Part shown: one piece after another, positions 36,950 through 45,563 of the stretch
Layout of the letters: every line of letters starts with the position of its first letter
How positions within the stretch are numbered: position 1 is the stretch's first letter
DNA from: Bacillota bacterium
GTDB taxonomy: Bacteria; Bacillota; Clostridia; Christensenellales; SZUA-584
Direction: 5' to 3'
Length of the DNA stretch: 64,000 nucleotides
Assembly (NCBI GenBank): GCA_023428025.1
Contig: JAEYZN010000021.1
Location: forward strand, 260,604-324,603
The notes under the pieces: model-generated
Told to the model about the DNA's origin: nothing
Seen by the model: the letters and a program-made list of their open reading frames with translations, nothing else
The model's database searches: none
Program-made: the position numbers and the translations under genes

Positions 36950-38044
36950 ATGAAAGAAACGTTTAAGCAGGCGTGGCTGATGGGCAAAGGCGGCCCGTGG
37001 ATCATCAAAGACGTTCCCATGAAGCACCCCGGCCCGGGTGAAGTGCTCATCAAGATGACGAAAAGCTCCATCTGCAACCAGACCGATCTGAACACCGTCA
37101 GGGCGCTGCATCCGCCGCACGACCACCAGATCACCAAGATGCTGCCGCATCATTTCCGCATCTGGGACCACCGCATACCCGACGCGCTCTCCGACGATTA
37201 CCCGGCGCGGCCCTACCCCTATGAGCCATACCCCACCACCATGGGGCATGAAGGCACAGGCGTCATCGTGGAACTGGGCCCCATCCGGGAACTGGGTGAC
37301 ACGCTGTTCGGCGGCAAAAATTTCAAGGTGGGCGACCGCGTATCCATGATGGGTACGATCGGGGGGTTCGGCGAATATGTGTTATCGCCGGTCGATGAGA
37401 TCGTCAAGGTCCCGGATAGCTTGTCGGATGACGAAGCTTCTCTGCTGGAGCCCGTCAATCTCGTCAACCACATTGCCCGGCTGGTGACCGGAATGGACGA
37501 TACCGTCTGCATTCTTGGCCAGGGCGCACTTGGGCTGTTGGCGACGCAACTGGCGCGTATCTACGGCGCCAAGACGATCATCGTCTCCGATCCGTTGCCA
37601 CTCAAACGGGAGATGGCCAGAAAGTTCGGCGCGGACATCGTTCTCGACCCGACCAAGGTCAACGTGGTCCACGAGATCGAGCGCATCACGGATGGTCGCG
37701 GGGTTAATGCCCTGTTCGAATGCGCGGGCGAGCCGTCGACGATTCAAAAGATACCGTATATCGCCGGCTTCAGGTGCAAGGTGGCCTGCATCGGCGCCTG
37801 CTGCCATCCGGTCTCCCTGGACTGGTCATACATCCACTTTAAGGGCATGACGGTTGTGAGCACCAGCACCGCTGTGCTGGGCGATATACCGGGTGCCCTG
37901 AAAAAGACAATGGCGATGATGGGCTCCCACCGGCTGAACCTGCTGCCGATGATCACACACCGTTACAAGCTGGAGGAAATCGAAAGGGCTTTTGAGGATG
38001 TGGCATCGGGGCAGGTGATCAAAGGCGTGTTCGAACTGGACTGA
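36950..38044 (+). CDS. Zinc-dependent medium-chain dehydrogenase, HPPHDHQ subfamily (paralogue 4)
   Basis: A 364-residue paralogue, transcribed alone. Cys42 (ICNQTD), LHPPHDHQ at 53-60, LPHHFRIWDHR, His100-Glu101 (TMGHEGTG) and Glu167 (SLLEP) are conserved; Rossmann site LGQGALG with Asp after IIVS favours NAD. GACCHP/DWSYIHFKGM is present. The ATG at 36950 has GGAG upstream. The gene is bounded by a divergent TetR regulator and a strong bidirectional terminator, so it is a separately regulated member of the family and not tied to a transporter. Confidence 0.91.
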   Translation: MKETFKQAWLMGKGGPWIIKDVPMKHPGPGEVLIKMTKSSICNQTDLNTVRALHPPHDHQITKMLPHHFRIWDHRIPDALSDDYPARPYPYEPYPTTMGHEGTGVIVELGPIRELGDTLFGGKNFKVGDRVSMMGTIGGFGEYVLSPVDEIVKVPDSLSDDEASLLEPVNLVNHIARLVTGMDDTVCILGQGALGLLATQLARIYGAKTIIVSDPLPLKREMARKFGADIVLDPTKVNVVHEIERITDGRGVNALFECAGEPSTIQKIPYIAGFRCKVACIGACCHPVSLDWSYIHFKGMTVVSTSTAVLGDIPGALKKTMAMMGSHRLNLLPMITHRYKLEEIERAFEDVASGQVIKGVFELD

Positions 38045-38060
38045 TCGCAAGCGCAACGCA

Positions 38061-38094
38061 AAAGGCCTTCCGCATACCAAAGCGGAGGGCCTTT
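38061..38094. terminator. Bidirectional terminator between dehydrogenase 4 and the MFS genes
   Basis: A 13-bp stem with one G-T pair (AAAGGCCTTCCGC / GCGGAGGGCCTTT) and an 8-nt loop. T-rich flanks occur on both strands, so it can end the plus-strand dehydrogenase transcript and the minus-strand MFS transcript. Confidence 0.82.
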
Positions 38095-38097
38095 GTA

Positions 38098-39342
38098 TTA
38101 TTCAGATGTTGTCCTCTCTGGCGCCGGGCATGAAGACAGCCCTGTTCTTTTTTGCCGCGAACCGGCCAGCTGCATCATGAAAAAACCGACCAGCACGCAC
38201 GCGGCACTGAATATCAGCATGGGCTTGATGCCCATCAAATCGATGATGATGCCGCTGCCGATGTTGCCCAGTATCCGTCCGATTCCCATGGCCATGCCGC
38301 CGAAAAGCGCCTGTGCCTGAACCGCTTCAACCTGGCCGGCAACCGAGTTGCCAAAATAGACGGCGGCCGGCACATACAAGCCCAGCGTGAACATATTCAG
38401 GACCTGCGCCCCAATGACCGTCGGGACGCTGGGAACCAGCATCAACACCACATCTTTGGCTACAAACGACAGTATTCCCATGCTCATCAGGCTGGCATAG
38501 TTAAAGCGCCGGGCCAGATACTTGAAAAGAAACATCGTTGGGATTTCGCTGATGGCCATCACGAACATCAGCACGCCGTAATCCGCATCACTCCCGCCGA
38601 CGTCCTTGATGACGCTGACCTGGAATGTGTCCAGCGCCGAATGGTTCAATGAGATGCAGACCATGGCCATAAAGAACGGGATACAGGCCGGTTTTTTCAG
38701 CAGCGTGCGAACGCCCCGGACAGACGCTGTTTCCGCCGTTTTGTCAATCTCCTGAGCGGCGCACACCTTGTCGGGCCGCTTGAACATCAGCAGCAGGAGG
38801 ATGGTGACGGTAAGCAGCAGCATATAGAACGGCGCCAGCGCCACTGTTCCTATATTCTCCGCCAACAGGCCTGCCAGATAACCAAACACGGCATAGCCGA
38901 TCGACCCGATCCCTCTGGCCACGCCGTAGTTCATTGTTATGCCGATGTTTTCAAACTGCATCGCCAGCGCGTTCAGCAGCGGCATCACCGTTGTGGATAT
39001 CGCGATGACGACCACGAATATCATCATCGCCAGCCCAACAGGAGCACTGACGACCATGGTGAGCGCTGTGCTGCATATGGTCGCCAATATCAGCACCGTA
39101 ATGATGTATTTAAGGGGGATACCGGGATGCCGGGACGAATACCCGGCGACCAGCGACGGCAGCAATATCGAAGCGGCCGCCCCCAGCGCCATCGTGAGGC
39201 CTATTTCGGAGCTTGTGAAATTCTTTGATTGCAGCAGTATCGTCGCAAAACCGTAAAATACCGATACCGATGAAATGAATGCGCCCTGAATGGCGGCGTA
39301 TTCCACATTGATTTTGCGCGATAGCCGGGGGGACGGGTTCAT
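38098..39342 (-). CDS. MFS transporter (MFS_1-like), second of pair
   Basis: A 414-residue carrier with about twelve hydrophobic helices, beginning YAAIQGAFISSVSVFYGFATILLQ. The cytoplasmic loop after helix 2 carries YSSRHPGIPLKYI, and the pattern resembles the MFS_1-like/LacY-nucleoside symporter branch. Start chosen is the ATG at 39342 with a perfect AAAGGAG upstream; an in-frame extension to 39390 overlaps the first MFS gene. The C-terminus is short and basic. 40 bp after its partner. Substrate unknown; likely a solute or product of the dehydrogenase pathway. Confidence 0.86.
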   Translation of the reverse strand: MNPSPRLSRKINVEYAAIQGAFISSVSVFYGFATILLQSKNFTSSEIGLTMALGAAASILLPSLVAGYSSRHPGIPLKYIITVLILATICSTALTMVVSAPVGLAMMIFVVVIAISTTVMPLLNALAMQFENIGITMNYGVARGIGSIGYAVFGYLAGLLAENIGTVALAPFYMLLLTVTILLLLMFKRPDKVCAAQEIDKTAETASVRGVRTLLKKPACIPFFMAMVCISLNHSALDTFQVSVIKDVGGSDADYGVLMFVMAISEIPTMFLFKYLARRFNYASLMSMGILSFVAKDVVLMLVPSVPTVIGAQVLNMFTLGLYVPAAVYFGNSVAGQVEAVQAQALFGGMAMGIGRILGNIGSGIIIDLMGIKPMLIFSAACVLVGFFMMQLAGSRQKRTGLSSCPAPERTTSE

Positions 39343-39382
39343 AGCCACTCCTTTGGCAAACACGAGATTCTTCGGCTGATAT

Positions 39383-40651
39383 TTAACCAATCGGTTTCAT
39401 AACGCTGGGCGGCGTATCGACTTTCAACACCCTGCGTCCCAGATACAGGCTGAAAACGAACAAAGCCGTGATGCCAAATATGACGAGCCCGCAGCCGAAC
39501 AGCAGATTTCTGACGCCAAACCGGTCCATCAGAACACCGCCGACAAACGAACCGGCGATGAACGTCGCCATCATGATCGATCCGCATAACGCCTGCGCGG
39601 TGGTGTTAAGCTCGGGCGGCACGATCGACAACACATAGCTGGGCCCCAGCCCCAGATACACGCCACTGGCCACGCCGGATATCATCGATATCAGCAATAT
39701 GCTTCGCATATTGCCGGCATACGGGTACAGCATATGTTCTATGCCAAACAGAATGCCGGCGGCGACGAGGAGATACGGCAAGGCGATACGTTTTTTGAAG
39801 AACACGATCGTCAGCATGATCCCCATCTCAAACAGCGCCCGGATTCCCACGACCAGTCCCGTCAAAGCCGTATCCGCCGACACGTCTTTGATTAGAAACG
39901 GTATATAGACCATCGTGATAGCGTCATAGATCACCATCGCGACGATGAGTCCCAGGTAGCCCATAAAGTAGTAGTTTCGGAAAAGCCGGCTGATTCTCAG
40001 TTCTTTGACCGTTGGCCGCTGCTGCACAGACAACTTATCCTCTTTGACCGAATAGCACATAAGGATGAGCAGGCCGGTCAGCGCCACACATAGGAAGAAT
40101 ATGACGTTGATACCCCACAGCGGCACAATCACGCTCAGCAGTATCAGCATGAGCGAATAGCCGACGGAGCCCCAAAGCCTGACCGAGCTGTAGTTGATGC
40201 CGCTCATTGTGCTCTCTTTGACCATCCAGCCAATCACCAGGTTGTTGCAGGGCCCGCGGAATCCCATGCTTAATGTGATAAGCACAGAGCTTAACAGCAC
40301 AGGCCCTATATAGACGCGAAGCGTCACCGGCACCAACACAAACAGAATGGCGTTGATCATCAGGCATATTACCAGAGCTGTTCGGGGCGACCGCAGCTTA
40401 TCGCTCATCAGTCCCCAAAGCGGCAGCGTGACCGCGCCGATCAATGCGGAGATGGACATAATCGTGCCAATGCCTGTTCCGTTCATTCCGTTCGCTTCCA
40501 GATAGACCGACACGTAAGCGGTCACAGATATGGCGAAATAGAACAGGAACATGATGGCCGAATATCTGATATACGGGGATCTCTTCAAAGCCGGTTTTTC
40601 TGCAGTGTTTGGCTCGTTTTCGTTTATTTGATGGCTGGTGGTTTGATTCAT
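39383..40651 (-). CDS. MFS transporter (MFS_1-like), first of pair
   Basis: A 422-residue twelve-helix carrier. A hydrophilic N-terminus of about 25 residues precedes YIRYSAIMFLFYFAISVTAYVSVYLEANGMN; the loop WGLMSDKLRSPRT is the MFS signature between helices 2 and 3, and GVRNLLFGCGLVIFG marks the C-terminal half. Both MFS proteins share this organisation and are probably duplicates. Divergent (273 bp) from the tandem AhpD-like gene. Confidence 0.86.
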   Translation of the reverse strand: MNQTTSHQINENEPNTAEKPALKRSPYIRYSAIMFLFYFAISVTAYVSVYLEANGMNGTGIGTIMSISALIGAVTLPLWGLMSDKLRSPRTALVICLMINAILFVLVPVTLRVYIGPVLLSSVLITLSMGFRGPCNNLVIGWMVKESTMSGINYSSVRLWGSVGYSLMLILLSVIVPLWGINVIFFLCVALTGLLILMCYSVKEDKLSVQQRPTVKELRISRLFRNYYFMGYLGLIVAMVIYDAITMVYIPFLIKDVSADTALTGLVVGIRALFEMGIMLTIVFFKKRIALPYLLVAAGILFGIEHMLYPYAGNMRSILLISMISGVASGVYLGLGPSYVLSIVPPELNTTAQALCGSIMMATFIAGSFVGGVLMDRFGVRNLLFGCGLVIFGITALFVFSLYLGRRVLKVDTPPSVMKPIG

Positions 40652-40924
40652 CGCATCCTTCTTCGGGGCAAAATATTCATGTCAATCGGGGCTGATAGAC
40701 AGTATATAAAACCGCGGCCGAACTGTATACTCAGTATGATTTTCAATTCGTCAAATTTATTCACAATGTCGTATTCGATTCTCTGCCATGCCGCTTTTCC
40801 AAATTGGAATTGTGAATCGGATTATACAATTAAAAACGGCAGTGAATTTTCTTCATCATACATTGCTTATATACTTTAACGTGTACCGGATAAATGAATG
40901 GGCATTAAATCAGGGAGGCCATGG

Positions 40925-41575
40925 ATGCATCAGAGTCTATACCGCAAGGAATATTTTTCACGGTTCGGAGAGCTTGCCGCGTTAAACCATGAAGCATATC
41001 TGGCTTATATTCGCTTTTGCAGATCGGCCATGGCGCCGAAGTACATCCCGGCGAAGATCAAAGAGCTTATCGCTGTCGCTGTGTCTCATATTACATGCTG
41101 CCCTTACTGCATCAACATCCATGTCACCGGCGCCAAAAGGCTGGGCGCCACAGTCGGGGAGATTACGGAGAGTATTTTTGTGGCGACGGCGTTGAAAGCC
41201 GGTTCCGCCATGGCGCACAGCGTCAACGCGCTGAACGCCTTTGATGAACTGGAGGGGGACCTGTATCAAAACAGGTATATCGAACGCCTGAACGAAATAA
41301 AGGCCTTGGCCGGCGATTCATTCAATGACTTTTTCCGTTTTGACGTGGCCGCCATGAAACCCGGCGCGTTGTCTGTCAAAGAGAAGGAACTCATCGCCGT
41401 TGCATCCGCCCATGTGACTGGCTGCCCATACTGTATCGATACGCATGTGAAGAACGCCAAAAAGCTGGGCGTTACGCGCGAAGAGCTTTGCGACTGCATA
41501 TTTGTGGCCATATCAGCCAAGGCGGGTGCGGCGGCAGCCCAGGCCGTCAACGCGATGATGGCCTATGACGGCTGA
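40925..41575 (+). CDS. Tandem carboxymuconolactone decarboxylase/AhpD-like protein
   Basis: A 216-residue protein made of two CMD repeats. Each has the helix-CxxC-H pattern: CCPYCINIHVTGAKRLGA at about 50-67 and GCPYCIDTHVKNAKKLGV at about 159-176, each followed by an Ala/Gly-rich helix. The CxxC-x3-H arrangement is the redox/proton-relay centre of AhpD-type alkylhydroperoxidases, while decarboxylases of the family usually lack it. The ATG at 40925 has GGGAGG upstream; an ATG at 40921 is out of frame. 60 bp before dehydrogenase paralogue 5 on the same strand, so probably co-transcribed; role in the pathway unknown. Confidence 0.85.
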   Translation: MHQSLYRKEYFSRFGELAALNHEAYLAYIRFCRSAMAPKYIPAKIKELIAVAVSHITCCPYCINIHVTGAKRLGATVGEITESIFVATALKAGSAMAHSVNALNAFDELEGDLYQNRYIERLNEIKALAGDSFNDFFRFDVAAMKPGALSVKEKELIAVASAHVTGCPYCIDTHVKNAKKLGVTREELCDCIFVAISAKAGAAAAQAVNAMMAYDG

Positions 41576-41635
41576 TTTGTCTGCGAAGGTTTGCAACGCT
41601 TAAATTTCGTTTCCAATAAAATCAAGGAGGAACAT

Positions 41636-42766
41636 ATGGAAGGTACAATGAAACAGTTGGTACTGATGGGCAAAGGCGGCCCATGGGAATTAAGAGAGGT
41701 CCCGATACCCAAGCCCGGACCGGGAGAATTGCTCGTCAGGATCAGGTCCACATCGGTGTGCAACCAGACAGACCTGAACACCATCAAAGCGCTGCATCCA
41801 CCGCATGACCATCAGATCACGCTGATGCTGCCCCATCACTTCAGGCAGTGGGACAATCGTCTGGAGGGTGATCCTCTTGCGAAGTACTACAATTCGATCC
41901 CTTATCCCCGCGAGCCCTTCCCCACCACGATGGGACATGAAGGCATGGGCGAAGTCGTCGAGATCGGGCCGCGCGTGGAACAGAAGTTCCCGACACTGCC
42001 GGCCATGGGTGCCGACCCGGTTTTCCAGGTGGGCGACAGAGTGGGCCTCGGCGGCACCATCGGCGGCCTTGGCGAATATATCGTCACCCCCGCCCGTGAA
42101 GCTGTGAAACTGCCTGACAACCTGACCAATGAAGAAGCTTCGCTGACCGAGCCCGCGTCCATTCTCTGGAATATGTGCCGCAAGGTCGTCGATCACAATG
42201 ACGTTGTCTGCGTACTCGGTCAAGGCGCGCTCGGCCTTCTTGCCACGCAGTGGTCGCGCATATTTGGCGCCAAGACGATCATCACGACGGATCCGCTCGC
42301 GATGAAGAGAGACTACTCCAAGAAATTCGGCGCCGACTATGTGATCGACCCCAAGACGCAAAACGTGACGGCCGAGATCGACAAGATCACCGGCGGCGTG
42401 GGCTGCAACGTGGTCATCGACTGTGCCGGCGTACCCGACACCATCAGCAATATTCCCTACATTGCCGCTTGGGGCGCCAAGATCGGCTGCATCGGGGCCT
42501 GCTGTACACCTGTGCTGCTCGACTGGAGCTACATCCACTTTAAGGGGCTGATCGTTCACAGCAACATGTCCGCGTTTGCAGGCGGCAGCATGCAGGGCTT
42601 CTTCAGCGGCGCGGTGGCGGCCATGTCGACGGAAAAGGCCAAAGGCAGCCTGCACCTCGACCAGATGATCACCCATCGCATCAAGCTGACCGTGGCAGAC
42701 ATCGATGCCCTGTTCAAGGAAATCGATGAGAAAGGAACGGTCATCAAAGCCGTCATCAATCTCTAA
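41636..42766 (+). CDS. Zinc-dependent medium-chain dehydrogenase, HPPHDHQ subfamily (paralogue 5)
   Basis: A 376-residue paralogue. Cys42 (VCNQTD), LHPPHDHQ at 53-60, LPHHFRQWDNR, His101-Glu102 (TMGHEGMG) and Glu172 (SLTEP); Rossmann site LGQGALG with Asp after IITT favouring NAD. GACCTP/DWSYIHFKGL is present. A region AGGSMQGFFSGAVAAMSTEKAKG near 320-342 is specific to this copy. The ATG at 41636 has AAGGAGG upstream; a frame 15 codons longer begins inside the spacer after the AhpD-like gene. Confidence 0.91.
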   Translation: MEGTMKQLVLMGKGGPWELREVPIPKPGPGELLVRIRSTSVCNQTDLNTIKALHPPHDHQITLMLPHHFRQWDNRLEGDPLAKYYNSIPYPREPFPTTMGHEGMGEVVEIGPRVEQKFPTLPAMGADPVFQVGDRVGLGGTIGGLGEYIVTPAREAVKLPDNLTNEEASLTEPASILWNMCRKVVDHNDVVCVLGQGALGLLATQWSRIFGAKTIITTDPLAMKRDYSKKFGADYVIDPKTQNVTAEIDKITGGVGCNVVIDCAGVPDTISNIPYIAAWGAKIGCIGACCTPVLLDWSYIHFKGLIVHSNMSAFAGGSMQGFFSGAVAAMSTEKAKGSLHLDQMITHRIKLTVADIDALFKEIDEKGTVIKAVINL

Positions 42767-42923
42767 ACAGGCAAAGAAAGGGTTTTGCGGTGCTCATTAC
42801 CGTGGCCTTCCGGCTGGGGCGTATGCCCACGATTGTTTTTGCCCGACAAATCCATACCCACTTCAAAGTGAAGTTGATAAAGTCTCTAGGTTGCTACAAT
42901 GACCGTCGCACTAAAGTAAAGCT

Positions 42924-42964
42924 AAAGGGCTTGCCACCCGCTGTTCACAGGCTGCAAGCCCTTT
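42924..42964. terminator. Bidirectional terminator between converging dehydrogenases 5 and 6
   Basis: An 11-bp perfect inverted repeat (AAAGGGCTTGC / GCAAGCCCTTT) with a 19-nt spacer and T-rich flanks on both strands, placed between the stops of the converging genes. Confidence 0.75.
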
Positions 42965-43029
42965 TGACTGCTAATCAAAACTTTTTGGGGCACTTCACAT
43001 ACACGCCCCCGGCCGCTGTTATATGCCGC

Positions 43030-44190
43030 TCAATCAAAGAAGCACAGCGCTTTGATCATGTCGTCATTCGTCTCCGCCTCTTTCATGATGGCGGGCAGCT
43101 GTTCGAGTTTGAACCTGTGCGTGATCTGGCTGCCAAGGTCCAGCGCCCCGGACGCCAGTATGTTGCAGGCTTCTTGCTCTTGAGCGGTGACCGATCCGCC
43201 CTTGATGAAGAACGATCCCTGCGACCTGATCTGCAGGCCTTTGAAGTGAATGTAACTCCAGTCGACGACGACCGGTTCGCAGCACGCGCCAATCTGTCCG
43301 ACCTTCGCGCCGAACGCGGCCACGTATGGGATCAGCGCAATGGTGTCCTGCAGGCCGGCGGCCTCGATCACCACTTGGGCGCCCTCACCGTTGGTCGCTT
43401 TCATGACTTCGTCCACCACGTTCTGCGTTGTGGGGTCGATGGCCAGCACCGCGCCGCGCTTCAGCGCCAGATCACGCTTGCTCTTCACAGGATCGGAAAC
43501 GATGATCCTGCCTGCGCCCATGAACTTAGCCATCATCGTTGCGATACCGCCCAGAGCGCCCTGCCCCATGATGAACACGCTGTAGCCCGGTTCGATCAGC
43601 TGGCGCAGCACGTTGTTGATGATCATGACGTTCTCCGCAAACGTCGCGATCTCAAACGGAATCTCCTTGGGCAGCAAGCCCGGCTGGTTCTGATTCATGA
43701 TGCCGTATTCCCCGAACCCGCCGAAAACGCCCGAGCCGGATACGTGGTCTCCCACCTGCAGCGGCTTGGAGCGGCCGGCGATGGCGGTGGTCCAGCCGAT
43801 GCCCGAGTCGCCCTTGAGGCCGCCAAAACCCGCGGGCTGCTCGGGCTGCGGGCCCACCGCGACAACGATACCGGCCATTTCATGGCCCATCAGCGTCGGA
43901 TACGGGACATGCGGGTACTGGTATTCCTTGATCGTTCCGTAGTACTTCTTAAGCGGATCTTCCTTCCAGTTCCGGTAGAGCCTCATCTCGTGCGGCAGCA
44001 TGCCCCAGGATTGATGGTCGTGCGGCGGATGCAGTCCGCGCACTGTGTTGAGGTCGGTCTGCTTGCACAGCGAGGCCACCTTGGCCTTGATCAGCACCTG
44101 TCCGACGCCGGGTTCCGGAACCGGCACTTCCCTGATCTCCCACGGGCCGCCAATGCCCATAAGGACCGCTTGTTTCATCATTTTCGCCAT
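43030..44190 (-). CDS. Zinc-dependent medium-chain dehydrogenase, HPPHDHQ subfamily (paralogue 6, most divergent)
   Basis: A 386-residue paralogue. Cys42 is in LCKQTD rather than CNQTD; LHPPHDHQ is intact, but the second motif is LPHEMRLYRNW (His then Glu instead of HH). His103-Glu104 (LMGHEMAG), third ligand Glu in TFAEN (no Pro). A Gly/Trp-rich segment (GFGGLKGDSGIGWTTAIAGRSKP) lengthens the region after GHE. Rossmann MGQGALG, Asp after IIVS. GACCEP/DWSYIHFKGL is present. ATG at 44190 with AAGGAG upstream; 22 bp after paralogue 7, so the two are co-transcribed. A different substrate from the others is likely. Confidence 0.9.
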   Translation of the reverse strand: MAKMMKQAVLMGIGGPWEIREVPVPEPGVGQVLIKAKVASLCKQTDLNTVRGLHPPHDHQSWGMLPHEMRLYRNWKEDPLKKYYGTIKEYQYPHVPYPTLMGHEMAGIVVAVGPQPEQPAGFGGLKGDSGIGWTTAIAGRSKPLQVGDHVSGSGVFGGFGEYGIMNQNQPGLLPKEIPFEIATFAENVMIINNVLRQLIEPGYSVFIMGQGALGGIATMMAKFMGAGRIIVSDPVKSKRDLALKRGAVLAIDPTTQNVVDEVMKATNGEGAQVVIEAAGLQDTIALIPYVAAFGAKVGQIGACCEPVVVDWSYIHFKGLQIRSQGSFFIKGGSVTAQEQEACNILASGALDLGSQITHRFKLEQLPAIMKEAETNDDMIKALCFFD

Positions 44191-44212
44191 TTTCTTCTCC
44201 TTCTTGATTGGA

Positions 44213-45325
44213 TTATATTGATTGCTTTTCAAACACGAACAGCGCTTTGATGACCTTGCCGGATTCCACCGCCTTAAAGGCTTCGTTGATCTGATCCAGC
44301 TGATAACGATGCGTCACCATCTTCTTCAGATTGACCATGCCGGAGGTGATCAGGCGAATAGAATATTCCAGCACCTGCCTGGGCAGGCTCCGGTAGAGCA
44401 TATGAACCTCGCTCGTCACCTTGAGCCCTTTGAAATGCAGATATGACCAGTCGATCGTGACGGGCACGCAGCATGCGCCGATCTGTCCGATCTTGCCGCC
44501 CATCGCCATGATGTAAGGAAGTATTCGCGTCGTCTCGGGCTCGCCCGCCGCTTCGATGCCGACATCCACACCGCGCCCTTTGGTGATGCGCTCGATCTCG
44601 TGCACCGCATTCTTCTCCTTCGGGTCAATCGCGTAGTCGGCGCCGTATTCGAGCGCGAGCGTACGCTTCTCCGGTTCCAGTTCTGATACGATGATCAGGG
44701 ACGCCCCCATATGTTTGGCGATTTGTGTCGCAATGAGACCCAGCGACCCCTGCCCCAGTATCGCCACCGTGTCGCCGATGGATATTACCTGGCGCACCAC
44801 GTTATACACCATGAACACCGGCTCCACCAGCGTCGCATCCTCGTCCGTCATGCTGTCCGGCACCGGCACCGTCATGCCTCTGTCCAGCAGGAAGTATTCA
44901 CCGAATCCTCCCACAACAGGGATACCGACGACCCTGTCGCCCACCTGGAAGTCAATCGCGTCGCCGAGTATCCGGTCTTCAGTTTTGATATAGTCTCCAA
45001 TGCCCACGACAATTCCCGTTCCCTCATGCCCCATGGTGGTGGGAAATGGCTCGAACGGATAAGTCTCTGCGGGATACACATCGGACAGCACATCCGGCAG
45101 GCGTTTATCCCACTGCCTGAAATGGTGCGGAAACATCAATCTGCATTGATGATCGTGAGGCGGATGCAGCGCCCGGATCGTATTCAAGTCCGTCTGGTTG
45201 CAGATCGAAGAAACCGTGGTCTTAACCAACAGCTGATTGGGGCCCGGCTTGGGTATCGGAACGTCTTTCAGCTCCCAAGGGCCGCCCTTGTTCATCAGCC
45301 AGGCCTGTTTCATTGTACCTTTCAT
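44213..45325 (-). CDS. Zinc-dependent medium-chain dehydrogenase, HPPHDHQ subfamily (paralogue 7)
   Basis: A 370-residue paralogue. Cys42 (ICNQTD), LHPPHDHQ at 53-60, FPHHFRQWDKR, His100-Glu101 (TMGHEGTG) and Glu168 (TLVEP); Rossmann LGQGSLG with Glu after IIVS favouring NAD. GACCVP/DWSYLHFKGL is present. N-terminus MKGTMKQAWLMNKGGPW (Asn replaces the usual Gly). First gene of a two-gene unit with paralogue 6 and divergent from a LysR regulator whose operator-like palindrome lies in the shared spacer. Confidence 0.91.
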   Translation of the reverse strand: MKGTMKQAWLMNKGGPWELKDVPIPKPGPNQLLVKTTVSSICNQTDLNTIRALHPPHDHQCRLMFPHHFRQWDKRLPDVLSDVYPAETYPFEPFPTTMGHEGTGIVVGIGDYIKTEDRILGDAIDFQVGDRVVGIPVVGGFGEYFLLDRGMTVPVPDSMTDEDATLVEPVFMVYNVVRQVISIGDTVAILGQGSLGLIATQIAKHMGASLIIVSELEPEKRTLALEYGADYAIDPKEKNAVHEIERITKGRGVDVGIEAAGEPETTRILPYIMAMGGKIGQIGACCVPVTIDWSYLHFKGLKVTSEVHMLYRSLPRQVLEYSIRLITSGMVNLKKMVTHRYQLDQINEAFKAVESGKVIKALFVFEKQSI

Positions 45326-45406
45326 AATGCCTCTCCTTTTTATGAGTCATGTCGGGTGATTACGCCGCTTTTTCGCATCAGCAAACAACTGCAGTGTCCT
45401 CGTTGC

Positions 45407-45436
45407 TTGTCGTCTCGCTTGCATTTGTGCTATAAT
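45407..45436 (+). promoter_or_regulatory. Putative promoter for the LysR gene
   Basis: TTGTCG and a perfect TATAAT separated by 18 bp on the plus strand, about 128 bp upstream of the LysR start and within the divergent spacer. Confidence 0.4.
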
Positions 45437-45525
45437 GGTTTATACAAGTGCGTCAATATGCTTATCTTCGGCAAAACCCATTATATAAAATGGATAGCTT
45501 TGAGTCCAATGCTGAAAACTCATAG

Positions 45526-45548
45526 CGCTATACACAGCGCGTATAGCG
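45526..45548. promoter_or_regulatory. LysR-type operator palindrome
   Basis: CGCTATAC and GTATAGCG form a perfect 8-bp inverted repeat with 7-bp spacer, 16 bp upstream of the LysR start. The T-N11-A type spacing and place suit an autoregulatory LysR site that also controls the divergent dehydrogenase pair. Confidence 0.55.
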
Positions 45549-45563
45549 AACGGAGCACAACCG

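Noticed and set aside
42790..44250. Plus-strand open frame of 486 codons opposite MDR paralogue 6
   Set aside because: Antisense to a dehydrogenase with all family motifs. Similar His/Arg-rich shadows occur opposite the other paralogues.
20660..45325. The seven dehydrogenases as recent tandem duplicates from assembly collapse or repeats
   Set aside because: They differ in length (364-391 residues), in ligand context, in operon neighbours and in strand, so they are old, diverged paralogues.
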